64,000 nucleotides of DNA, taken from assembly GCF_002127325.2 (NCBI RefSeq), contig NC_035444.2:37049140-37113139 (forward strand), written 5' to 3'. Position 1 is the stretch's first letter. Each line of letters opens with the position of its first letter. The stretch is from Helianthus annuus. Its lineage: Eukaryota > Streptophyta > Magnoliopsida > Asterales > Asteraceae. A model generated the notes under the pieces. It did no database searches. It saw nothing but the letters and a program-made list of their open reading frames with translations, and was not told the DNA's origin. Shown one piece after another: positions 21,149 through 34,305 of this stretch. Both the position numbers and the translations under genes were made by a program.

Positions 21149-22841
21149 TGATGTGCGTATAGTGTAATATAATTTTGATGTATATTTAAGCCCCTTTTTA
21201 CACTTTTAGCCAAGTTTTAAATTTATAAAACACGATATTCACTAACACTAAACACACATATGGGCAAGTGCACCCATCGTGGACGTAGTATAGTGTTGGT
21301 AAGATACCGAGGTCGTCCAAGGACACAAGAGCTTTTAATACCGGTTTATCCTCAACGTCTAATCAAATCAAAAAGTGAGAAAAAATGTTTTAAACTAAGA
21401 AAAATAAAAACTAACTAAATGCTGAAAATAAAAATAAATTAAAAACAGATAGACAAGATGAATCACTTGGATCCGACACGTGTATTAGTATAACCTTTGA
21501 TTATTTTCGCACTTTTGCACTTGTTTAAGAGATTATCTTAGTTATTGTAGTAGGCCCCTCTTTTGAAGGCGACGTTACCCTCAACCCAGTAGTTTGAGTC
21601 AGCAAGGATACAATCCTAAAGGGTCGGATTATTGAAAGATAATGAATTAAGTTATTAATGCAAATTGTGGTAGGCCCCGCTTTTGGCGGTGACGTTACCC
21701 TCGGCTAAGTAGTCTGAGTCAGCAGGGATACAGTCCTAAATAGCCGGGTTATAGTATTAATAGTAGTTAACTTATGAGGGGGTCAAAGAGTTTGGATCCC
21801 CGCCATCCAATACCTATGGGCATTGAAGGAGATCCTACTAAATTTGACCCAGGTCCCAAGCAGGACCTCTAAACGCTGAACAAGGGCAAGACCCTTACCA
21901 AACCGTTCCCTTAACCCCGACCAGGTAGCCAACATACCTCCATATAGACCGTGGAGATATGAATGGTGAAAATCTTTTATTTTATATAGACAGTAAAATA
22001 ATGCCAAGACACCACGGACAAACGATAAGGAAAGATCACCTTCAACATAAGTAACTAGTTATTAAAGTCATTAATACAAAACCAAATAAAAAGTGCAAAA
22101 GATTAAAAATAAAAAGTATTATACTAAACACTTGTCTTCACCAAGTGATGTAAGAGACTTAGGCAAACATGGCCTTGATTGTCAAGAACTCTTACGATCA
22201 ATCTTGGATCCCGAGACGACTCACACACTCTACGATGGACAATGGATGATGGTGGTGGATGATGGTGTTATGGTGGTGGTGGGTGGTGGATGAAGTGTGA
22301 GAGAGGTGGTGTGCCAAGGGATGAGAGAGAATGAAGCCAAGCTCCTCTATTTATAGGCTGAACAGAAGGCTGGACACGGCCCCGTGTCCGCTGGACACGG
22401 CCCCGTGCCCGTCTGACATTCTCTCACTTCATTAATTGTAATTGCGAATTACAATTAATGCGCCTGCTGTACTTTCACCACGCCCCCGTGCTCGCTGGAC
22501 ACGGCCCCGTGGTGGGCAATGGAAGCTTCTACTGGTTTGTCTTTTCTGCTGCTTCCTGGGCACGCCCCCGTGTTCGCCGGACACGGGGCGTGTTCAGACT
22601 CTGTTTTTTCTCCTTTGCCTTGGGAGGTGCCGTTGAGGGTCCGGGCAGTCCACTTTTGTTCCTTTTCTTGTATTTATGGTAGAATTAGTTGTCTTTTTGC
22701 TTCTTTTGTGATTTTGAGCTCATTTCATCCTGAAAATACAAAAGGAAGACAAAAACACTCTTTTTCCAACATTAGTACTTAAAAAGGGTTAGTTTTATGC
22801 CCTAATTGATGTGATTTATATGTTGCTTTTTACACACATCA
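21149..22841 (-). repeat. LTR of the non-autonomous gypsy element (5' LTR in element orientation)
   Basis: It is 1,693 bp and nearly identical to 15041-16734. Differences seen are a one-base indel in a C run (about 21914), A/G at about 22388, T/C at about 22579 and C/T at about 22607. Confidence 0.95.
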
Positions 22842-23371
22842 CTAAGTCAGCACATTTCCTACCCATTAAGGAAACTTACAGTTCGGACATGTTGGCCCAA
22901 CTGTATGTTGATAAAATCGTATCTCTGCATGGGGTTCCAGTATCTATTATCTCTGATAGGGATACTAGATACACTTCGCATTTTTGGAAGAGTTTCCAAC
23001 AGTCTCTGGGGACGAAATTGAATTTCAGTACGGCTTACCATCCTCAGACGGATGGGCAGAGTGAGCGTACCATCCAGACTTTGGAAGACATGCTTCGTGC
23101 ATGTGTAATTGACCTAGGAGGAAGCTGGGATAAACACCTTCCTTTGGTCGAGTTCTCCTACAACAATAGCTATCATACCAGCATTCAGGCTGCGCCTTTC
23201 GAGGCACTATATGGTAGAAAGTGCAGAACACCCATTTGTTGGGCAGAAGTGGGAGACACTCAATTGTCAGGTCCTGATTTAGTTTTTGAAACGACGGACA
23301 AGATTGTCCAAATTCGAGACCGCCTGAAAGCTGCCCGAGATAGGCAGAAGAGCTATGTGGATAAAAGGTGA
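22842..23371 (+). pseudogene. Gypsy integrase catalytic core, second part
   Basis: This segment continues the integrase after the nested element. The second catalytic Asp is in [13 protein letters not shown], and the Glu is in [35 protein letters not shown] follows. The frame ends at a TGA (23369-23371) inside a DKR-x-KP-type segment. This is consistent with an Arg CGA codon changed by CpG decay. Confidence 0.85.
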
Positions 23372-23764
23372 AAACCCCTCAAGTTCGAGGTTGGTGATAA
23401 AGTTTTGCCCAAAGTATCACCAAGGTATATAGGACCATTCGAGATCATCGAATGTGTTGGGTCAGTGGCTTATAAGTTGAACTTACCTGAAGAGCTCAGT
23501 GGTATTCACAATGTGTTCCACATCTGCAATCTGAAGAAATGTCTAGCTGATGAATCACTAGTCATACCACACACAGATGTGCATATAGATGAGAGCTTGA
23601 AGTTTGTGGAAAAACCTGTGTCGATTGAGGATCGACAAGTAAAGAAGCTTCGAAGGAAGTATGTGCCTATTGTTAAGGTCAAATGGGACGGCCGTAGAGG
23701 TCCCGATTATACGTGGGAGTTAGAGTCCACAATGAAAGAAAAATACCCTCAATTATTTCAATAA
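23372..23764 (+). pseudogene. Gypsy integrase C-terminus with chromodomain-like segment
   Basis: The frame reads FEVGDKVLPKVSPRYIGPFE, NVFHICNLKKCL, then a terminal block with VKWDGRRGPDYTWELE, which resembles the chromodomain-like tail of chromoviruses. Compared with relatives, about 15 residues seem missing between the GDKV and RYIGPF landmarks. It ends at the stop 23762-23764, followed by the polypurine tract. Confidence 0.8.
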
Positions 23765-23786
23765 ATCTCGATGTTGAGATTTCTTT

Positions 23787-23800
23787 TAAGGGGGTGAGGA
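23787..23800 (+). other. Polypurine tract before the 3' LTR of the outer gypsy element
   Basis: The sequence AAGGGGGTGAGGA lies directly before the TGTAACACC start of the LTR, 20-odd bases after the pol stop. Confidence 0.8.
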
Positions 23801-24339
23801 TGTAACACCTCGAAAATTCCTGTCCAATAAAATAAAGACACGTGTCATGTGGGACCAACGTGTCAAGAACCCGGATCAAATAAAAAGATGTATGGTAGGA
23901 TTTTTAAAAAGTGGTGTCATGTTATTAAAACACCTCTGAATGACACAAATTTATAAATCCCAAGATCCTTAAATTTTTTGATAAACATCTTATATATTAA
24001 CCGGTTGTTTCTAAATAAATAAGATTCCATCTTTTATATGGAGGTTGGACTATTAATAATGTTACTACAAGAAATTCTGATTTTTAATCCTAATCTAATG
24101 AGAGTTGGGAGTTGTTAATATAACTTGTTCAACTATTATGAGGATTCAAGACTTTCTTGTAATTTCCGTCACTTTAAAAAAAAATCCCACAAGAATCCAA
24201 ATTGATAGGGGGACATGTAAGAATCATTCAAGCATGCAATGGCTGAGCAGGAAGGTCCCACAACTGAAAACGATGGCATGGATTCGGACTTGTGTGATTG
24301 CATGGTCAAGGCTTGAAAGTTTACAAATTTTTATCCTCT

Positions 24340-24505
24340 GACCATCGGTTACAGACCGTAAAGGTCATGGCTTACGGTCCGTAAAGGGGGTACCTGGGCA
24401 ATTTCAGCAAAGGTCGGTTACAAACCGTAACTGTTTCAGCATACGGTCCGCAAGAGGAGCTTACGGACCACAAGGCCTTAAGCTTACGGTCCGTAAGGCT
24501 GTCGC
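24340..24505. repeat. Six copies of a TTACGGTCCGTAA-type palindrome in the outer LTR
   Basis: Copies such as TTACAGACCGTAA, TTACGGTCCGTAA, TTACAAACCGTAA, ATACGGTCCGCAA and TTACGGACCACAA follow one another at 20-40 base spacing, shortly upstream of the LTR TATA box, that is in U3. Confidence 0.85.
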
Positions 24506-24673
24506 TGGCAGCAGGTTTTGGACAGCTGCCTGTTCAGCCTGTTGCACCGACTTAAAATGGTGGTTTTCGAAACAAGGGTCTTGCTAGGCAGTATTTAGCC
24601 CTCTAGGGACACCTGGGGTGATCACACAACAATTGTAGACTTGCATGTCTTGATCTTAAACTCATTTGGTGCA

Positions 24674-24681
24674 CTATAAAA
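24674..24681 (+). promoter_or_regulatory. TATA-like box of the outer gypsy 3' LTR
   Basis: CTATAAAA lies about 870 bases into the LTR, in the element's sense direction. It supports the plus orientation and predicts RNA start near 24705-24715. Confidence 0.6.
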
Positions 24682-27419
24682 GGGACATGAGTTGTGACCA
24701 TTTGGTCATTCATTTGTATCTTCACTTCTGGAGCTCCTGGACAGCTATCAAGTTTTCTTAGGCTCCATAAACCTTCTTATGACTCTTGTAAGTGTCCTTA
24801 ACCTCCCTTAATCCATTTTAGCTTAGTTAATTAGCTAAAAGTCAAACCATCGTAATTAAGGTTTGACTTTGAGATTAGTCCATAATTACTCAGTTAAATC
24901 TCGAATTAAAAATACCTATAAGTAGGTAATTATGTGGGTATCAAACCCTTAAAAGGGTATTTCCAGATTCCCACTCTAACCATGTTAATTGTCGAGTCAA
25001 AGTACACTTTAAAAAGTCAACAGAATGCTTAAATCCAAATTAACTCATAATTAGCAATGTAGGATACATGCAACCTGTTTAATCATTAATATAACTTGGT
25101 AACTAATGTAAGAACATGTCCCAACATGTTCAACTCGGCAATTTTCTGTTTAGACCTGGTTTGGAACCGAAAGTCGCATAGTTTGACTTTCGCTTTGACT
25201 TTCAGTTCTGACCCGTTTTAGCCAAGTTTAGGATTGCCTTAGAGCTTCTATTGGACCTAATAACATGTTAGTATAACCCCCTGTGATTATACAACTTGGT
25301 TCATTAGATATCCTATTCACATACATGTTTCCGTTAAATGCCCATATGTTGACCAGCCCATATGTCCATAAAATGTGATTTTTGAAAATATAAAAGGGTA
25401 GACATCTTAATTACTGAATTATAAATTTGTGCCCAAAGTTTGACATCAGTTTGAGGTCTATATTAAGAGTTATGCTCATTAGCGTAATTAGAAGCTTCCT
25501 TAATAATTAATTAGCATAATTAGTATATAGCCTATCTAAACCCAAATTTTATATCAAAACTTTTTACCTACTGATATATAATAATATTTTGGGATTTTTA
25601 AAGATTTTTATTTATTTTTAGGCTGAGCATAACTTAGAGTTCTAAGCTTGTTTCGGTAATTGCCAATTATGCCCTTTTTGGCTATAAAATGAGTTTTATA
25701 AAACCTTTTGGCCTCAAACCTTTTTCTACTGATTTATTATGAGAATTATATTATTTTGAGCCTTCTGGAATTATAAAAATTTCAGCTTTTCTATTAAAAC
25801 CCGGAATTTGGCTCCAAATCGCCTTTTAGGCATTTTTACGACATAGTATATGTCAAAACTAGTTTATATATATAAGAGTCAATACCTACTGATATATTTA
25901 GTAAAATTCTATATTATAACAGTAAACTAAAGTTTGAAACTCAGATTTCCAGTTTTGACCTTTTTAGGCTTATGTGAAATTACCAAAATGCCCTTTCGGT
26001 GCATAGAATTGTTATAACTTATGAAATTCGCATAAAATTGATACTATACTGTTATAACACAGTAAACTATGTATATTTACTGATTTATTCAGATATATAA
26101 CTCAGATTGCTAGTTTAACTCTTTTATACCCTTTTAAATGACCAAAATGCCCTTATGAGGCGTAATTTGAGTTTAAAATCATTTGGGGCATAATAGGACA
26201 TATCTTACTGATATCGCAACATATTTGGTGCATATAATCTCAGGAAACTTGTATATGAACTATATGGTTACCCGTTACGCACTTTCGCGTTCGGATCGGC
26301 TTAAGTAACTAGTTTACACATATAAGCCGAAACGGGTCAAACCATATCATCTTTGTCTTAAAATCCAGAATGTGTTTAGTTTACCCACATTATACAAGTC
26401 TCCAAACTTGTTGGGTCTAAATCACATTTCATTCCGGTTTTCTCCTTCCTCGCGATTAAACCGTATTTATTCTTTGAAACTAACCGGTCTAAGCCTAGGC
26501 TAAATTAAAGACCCGTTAGGATTCTAATAGGTTATTATTAAACCTTCGTTCCAGAATAGGGGACCAGTAAAAGACACTTGAATTTGCTTATTATGGTTTA
26601 TATTTGCTCAGCTAAATAGTTTTAACTTATTTCCCCTATACGAGCTTGGGGTACGGTATATAAAATACCGCTTGGTCGGGCAATTGACCCTAACTCACTA
26701 GTAGTTGGGTATTATCAATGTGACCCGTTTGAAAATTGGTTTTGTTTGTTTTACGCCTTTGGGAGTTTAATGACCATGTCCCGGATATCCTTGGCATCAT
26801 TTTACGAAATGGCCACGACCTTGACACGCGGGTGTAGGCGTACACCCGACAATGTGTCCATATTTATTAAGGTATAACCGTTGGCTTCCCGCCGCGGATT
26901 TATACTATGTGGTGTGTCAATTAACCTTAAACCCGGCACGAACCGGGCGACTGAACGCATAACGAACATGTAATTCTTTTACAAGATTAGATTTGATTAA
27001 TTATCCCCAAGTTATAAAAAGTTTTGTGCCATGTGCATTAAAATCAATTTTTAAAATGTTTTCAAAATGAGTCAGTTAAATTGTATTTACCAGTGTAAAC
27101 TGACGTATTTTCCCCAAAATGATTAAGTGCAGGTTCTACACGAAATAGGCTGGCTACTCCTTAGCATCGTTAGAGTCTCGCAAACTTGGATTCCATTATC
27201 TGTTGAACAATTTTCTTCTTTTTATTTCGATATGCCTGTGGATCTGTTTCAGCTACTATCTGATACTTGGATATTACATTATGTTTGGTTGAAATAAATC
27301 TATTTTATTGCTTTCGCCGTGCATTATAATTTGTGTTGTTTGACTATGATGATATCAACTACGTCACGATACTCCCCCACCGGGCCCACCGGTGACACGT
27401 GGAGATTAGGGGTGTGACA

Positions 27420-27505
27420 ATTAATAGTTGTTGTGGAAACTTCTGGACAATCTGTTTCGCTCAGTGTCATGCCTCGATGATTCCGCCATCGGTTGGGGTG
27501 TGACA
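27420..27505 (+). repeat. 86-bp terminal fragment of a different LTR
   Basis: It contains CTTCTGGACAATCTGTTTCG and ends CGGTTGGGGTGTGACA, a typical gypsy LTR terminus unlike the LTRs on either side. It looks like debris trapped between two related LTRs. Confidence 0.45.
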
Positions 27506-28924
27506 TTCACATATATGCAATACCCTACTGATATAACTTATTAAATTAAATATTTTTACTGATCATTTCATACCTGAACCTCAGATTAATATTTAATCTC
27601 TTTTATAACCTTTAAAATGACCAAAATACCCCTACGGGGCTTAATTTGAGTTTAAATCCGTTTTGGGCATAATGGAAGGTATCTTACTGATATCACAACA
27701 TATTTAAGGCATCTTAACCTAGAAAACCTGTTCATGACTCATATGTTTACCCGTTATGCATTTTTTGCGTTCGGTGCGGTTTATGTAACTAGTTTGCATA
27801 AATTAACCGAAACGGGTCAAACCTTATCATTTTCACTTCAAAATCCAGAATGTGTTTAGTTTACCCATATTATACAAGTTTTCAAACTTGTCGGGTCTAA
27901 ATCACATTCTATTCCGGTCTTCGCTTAATCTTGCGTTTTGAATCGTATACCTTTCTTTAAAACTAATCGGTCTAAGTTTAAACTTAAGTAAGACCCGTTA
28001 GGAATCTAATAGGTTATTAAAACCTTCGTTCCAGATTTAGGAGCCCAGTAAAAGATACTTTGCACTTGCTGATTTGTATGGCTAGGATAAATTTGAATAA
28101 TTTGCTCAGGTAAATACTTTTAACTTATTTTCCCTTATACGGGTTTGGGGTACGGTAAATAAAATACCGCTTGGTCGGGTATTGAATTTTTAATCGTATG
28201 AAGGTTAAATCTTTGAAATAACCCGTTTAATCTGTTTTGTTTATTTTAAGCCTTTGGGAGGAGGGGGGTTAATGACCATGTCCTAGATATCCTCGGCTCA
28301 TTTATTGAAATGGCCACGACTTAAGCACGGGGTGTAGGCATACACCTGCCAGTGCGTATGTAAAAATAATATACCCGCCTGTTCGAGAATAACTCGCCGC
28401 AGGATATATTATGTGATGTGTCTATTAATCTTTAACCCGGTAGTCAGCCCGGGCTACTGAACGTATAATAAACATGTAATTCTTTAACAAGTTTATTTTT
28501 AAATAATTATCCCAAGTTATAAAAGATATTTTGTGCCTTGTGCATTCAAATTAATTTTCTTAAACATTTTCAAAATGAGTCGGTTAATTGTATTTAACAG
28601 TGAAAACTGACGTATTTTCCCGAAAAGGTTAAGTGCATGTACTAATAGAAATAGGTTGGTTTCTCCTAGCATCAATAAAGAGTCTTGCAAGCTCAGCTGT
28701 CTAAGAATCTGTTGAACAATGTTCCTTTCAACTTTGATCCGCCTGTGGATCCCTTACAACCGTTTTTGTAATAATTGATATTACTTTTCATCGGTTTGTA
28801 ATGTTATTATCTTTTACTTCCGCTGTGTATTAAATTGTGATAATTTGACCATGATGATATCAACTACGTCACGATACTCCCCACCGGGCCCACCGGTAAT
28901 ACGTGGAAATATCGGGGTGTGACA
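27506..28924 (+). repeat. 5'-truncated LTR related to 23801-27419
   Basis: It aligns by eye with about 26040-27419: shared landmarks include AAAATGACCAAAAT, AACGGGTCAAACC, CCAGAATGTGTTTAG and the CACCGGGCCCACCGG block near the end. It ends GGGTGTGACA at 28924. It is clearly more diverged than two LTRs of one recent insertion would be, so it is an older relative. It directly truncates the gene at 28925. Confidence 0.7.
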
Positions 28925-29513
28925 TTTGTGCTTGAATCAGCAATATCTTCTAATTTGTCTTCTTTGTCATTGTCCTCAGAATCGTCTAAATCAATAACCT
29001 CACTCCATTTCCATTCAGAGAGTATCTTGGATCTCTTTCTTTGAGTCTCAAAGTTTCGGTCCTTAAAAATGACAAAAATTTGAATACAAAAGTTAGAAAA
29101 AGATTAAATAAACCTAAAAATTACCTCTTCGCTAAATTCACGTTGAAGATTAGACTTGTATGGACTAAACATTGCACCATAAAAAATAATATCAATACTT
29201 TTATCACCATCATCCTGCAATAAAACACACATATAATAACATAACGAACATGTTAATATGAAAGATATACGCAAAAATAATACATAAAAACCAGCAAAAT
29301 CAATACCTTAGAAGCTTGTTCGACAAATGTGTTGTTTAAATTGGCATGTTCATCATGCAACTGAATCTGAAAAATCAAGTAAGTTAACATTCACATAAAA
29401 GTAAATAAAAGAAAACAATTATTCACTGCTGTGATATAACAGAACTGACCTTAGAATTTTTAATCCTTCATGCTATAGAATTTTTTAACAATTGAATTCA
29501 GAACTGGATCCAT
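28925..29513 (-). pseudogene. 3'-truncated four-exon gene of unknown function
   Basis: I assembled this by eye on the minus strand. Exon 1 is 29450-29513 (ATG at 29513), exon 2 29307-29366, exon 3 29125-29214, and exon 4 from 29061 to the LTR at 28925. Introns have GT donors and AG acceptors. Exons 2 and 3 are 60 and 90 nt and keep one frame. Exon 2 encodes IQLHDEHANLNNTFVEQASK. Exon 3 includes IIFYGAMFSPYKSNLQREF. Exon 4 is acidic (EVIDLDDSEDNDKEDK). Exon 1 hits a TAA after 17 codons and has the wrong length for phase 0, so a small indel may be present. I recognise no domain. The LTR at 28924 removed the 3' end. Confidence 0.55.
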
Positions 29514-30611
29514 TTTTAACTTTGTTTAGCAATAGATATAGGGGGTCCTACTATGTATTTATAGTAGTAACTATAGAATTGCATTAGGGTTTACGTTTAG
29601 ATTTTTCACCCCTTTATTTAAGAAGTTTGTTGTGGTTAATTTTAAGTTTTTATAAGATATATATCTAAGTAAGATATTAGGCAGTTTTAATAAAATAAAA
29701 TGTGACACATAATATCTTCATTTTATGTTATGGTACTTTTAATTCTTTTTGTTTTTGTTTGTATAGATGGAGCTCATCTTTGTAGATTGGGTACATTAGA
29801 TCACAAGTATTAATTACTTGTATATTAAAGCATTATCGACTTGTATCTTTTAATCCGTGCGTCGATATTGAACAAGACAACTACTGAAACGTCGACAAAA
29901 ATGTGTAGGTCGTCATGCTATCTTTGGATTTTCTTTTAAACAGTATAGTTTTTAAGATATGTCAAGAATACGTAAAAAAATTATAAGTTTGTTGTGGATG
30001 GGTGAATTGTAACTAATTATCTATAATTTTGTTAAAACCTTAGGGATTTACGTGTAATCAATTTAGGGGCTAAAAAATAAATAGTGTTTAAAAGACCAAG
30101 CAACCCTCATTTTAGGGGTCTTTCTATAAATAAAAGGGGGGAAAGTTCTTATTTTTTGTGTATCTTAAAATACCCCTCCCTCATGCATTATAATATAGTA
30201 TAGATAATATATCAATTCACCAATTTGTTAATGATCCAAACCATGCAAAACATTTTTATAACTAACAGGTGTACGTACACATGGATGCCTGATACCTGAT
30301 AGGTAATTACCCGACACATATTGGGCTTGGTATAGGACACAATTTTGCACTCGAAAATGGACTATGATTACCAATCCCATCCCAAACCCGTCATACTGCT
30401 ATCCCAGGTTTACAGTATGGTAGTGCATGAAGTTCGGCAACGTATGCACCTACTACGTTAACATTGTGCATTAAAGTCACAGGTGTGCAAAATATGTTTG
30501 ATCAAACGAACTTTTTTTTTAAACTGAATTTTGCTCACACGCTAATAGGTTTTAACCATTAGGAAAAAATAGCAGTTTGGTTGAGTTTTGAACCATTTTA
30601 TCCTCATATGC
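29514..30611. other. Intergenic AT-rich sequence
   Basis: No frame, repeat or element termini were recognised apart from poly-T/A runs. The part just right of 29513 would be the upstream region of the truncated gene. ATTTATAGTAG near 29557 is a possible TATA-like box read on either strand, too weak to call. Confidence 0.4.
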
Positions 30612-30614
30612 TAA

Positions 30615-30912
30615 GGCTATGGGGTGTGGGGGTCATGGATTAGAACATTATTTCCACATAGGATCATTAATTAAATGGTACACCACCCCCCTCCTTGATT
30701 GATGGTGGTTCCCATGGATTAAACCACGATTACCATGACCCTCCCAGTTGATAATTTTAAGACAAAAATAAATTAAAAAAATAAAGGGGATAGTGGTTTG
30801 GGTCATGACAACACCCTTAGGGTAGTGGTTTTGAGTGGTGGATAAATGGATCACATGGTGCCTATATGGAGGGTCATGGTAATCATAAGGGTCATGACTA
30901 CACCCTATAGCC
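30615..30912. mobile_element. Harbinger-type MITE (298 bp), TSD TAA
   Basis: Terminal inverted repeats are GGCTATGGGGTGTGGGGGTCATGG at the left and the matching CATGACTACACCCTATAGCC at the right. Both are flanked by TAA (30612-30614 and 30913-30915). It contains no coding frame and ends 40 bases before the PIF element. Confidence 0.75.
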
Positions 30913-31038
30913 TAAGAGAAATAGGTATTGGTGAGTTTATTTTGACTATTTAGACCGTGGGGTATGGTGGGGCGGGGGTTTGAGGCATGGGTTGACACAT
31001 GGCTTAGGGGGCTTCGCTGAGCTGACCTAGAGGTGTAC

Positions 31039-31230
31039 AAACCGGTTTTTTTAGTAACCGAAACCGGTTATTAACCGGACCGGTTTTTTTGGCCCAAAAA
31101 AAACCGGTTTTTCTATAACCGGTTACGGTTTTTAACCGGTTTTAAGGGTGGAAATGTGTAACCGGTTATAACCGGTTGAAAAAAAAACCGTTAAAAAACC
31201 CGATTAACAGAAACAAAAAAAACGGTAAAA
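31039..31230. repeat. AACCGGTT-rich subterminal repeats, left end of hAT
   Basis: About seven copies of the palindrome AACCGGTT occur within 190 bases of the left end. A matching cluster at the right end (36620-36870) suggests transposase-binding sites, as subterminal repeats are in other hAT elements. Confidence 0.75.
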
Positions 31231-31493
31231 AAACCGGTCTACAGAATTGTTCACAGAATGTTATTTTTTGCTGCTTGTTGCTGTGTTGCTGCTGTTTTTG
31301 CAGTTTCTAACATTTATTTTTGTAAAATTCAATTTCTTAGATAAAAACTTAACAATGAAAGTATAAAAAGTTAAAACATTCATTAAGTCTCGCAACAAAC
31401 GGTTTTACATAATAATGAAAATACAAATGATAAACGTAGCAAACGATAAACGGTTTTACATAAACTTAAAATATTAATCCGCAAGAAGGTCCA

Positions 31494-31496
<3 letters not shown>

Positions 31497-31570
<74 letters not shown>
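31497..31570. repeat. (AT)n microsatellite, left half
   Basis: About 37 AT units directly abut the left TIR of the nested element. The other half of the tract lies on its right side. Confidence 0.95.
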
Positions 31571-34276
<2,706 letters not shown>

Positions 34277-34305
34277 AGTGGAACTACAATATTGAGAAGC
34301 CTCGT

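Larger units (their letters stand above)
15041..22841 (-). mobile_element. Complete non-autonomous Ty3/gypsy element (gag-protease only), TSD CTAAG
   Basis: Two near-identical LTRs (15041-16734 and 21149-22841) flank a 4.4 kb interior on the minus strand. The TIR is TGATGTG...CACATCA and the target duplication is CTAAG. The interior has a PBS matching tRNA-Asp, one uninterrupted gag-protease frame and a long non-coding 3' part. There is no RT, RNase H or integrase, so mobility must have been supplied in trans. I found only three substitutions and one 1-base indel between the LTRs, so insertion was recent. The gag type and PBS are Athila/Tat-like. Confidence 0.92.
7653..27419 (+). mobile_element. 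Decayed Ty3/gypsy (chromovirus-like) element, interrupted twice
   Basis: Order is gag, two zinc knuckles, protease, RT, RNase H, integrase, chromodomain-like tail, polypurine tract and 3' LTR (23801-27419). Pol after RT is the gypsy order. Integrase coding is interrupted by a solo LTR at 10943/14754 and by a complete element at 15040/22842, each with clean target duplications. The body carries frameshifts (about 8675 and 10700), a TGA codon at 23369 and an internal deletion near 23410. The 5' LTR is not visible. The element may begin left of the copia insertion and include the proline-rich frame. Confidence 0.8.
23801..27419 (+). repeat. 3' LTR of the outer gypsy element (3.6 kb)
   Basis: It starts TGTAACACC just after the polypurine tract. 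I place the end at GGGTGTGACA (27410-27419), which is inversely matched to the start. A TATA-like box is at 24674-24681. The last 1.3 kb is homologous at a diverged level to 27506-28924, including a shared block ATGATATCAACTACGTCACG close to each 3' end. The end position is an inference, because no second LTR is available. Confidence 0.65.
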
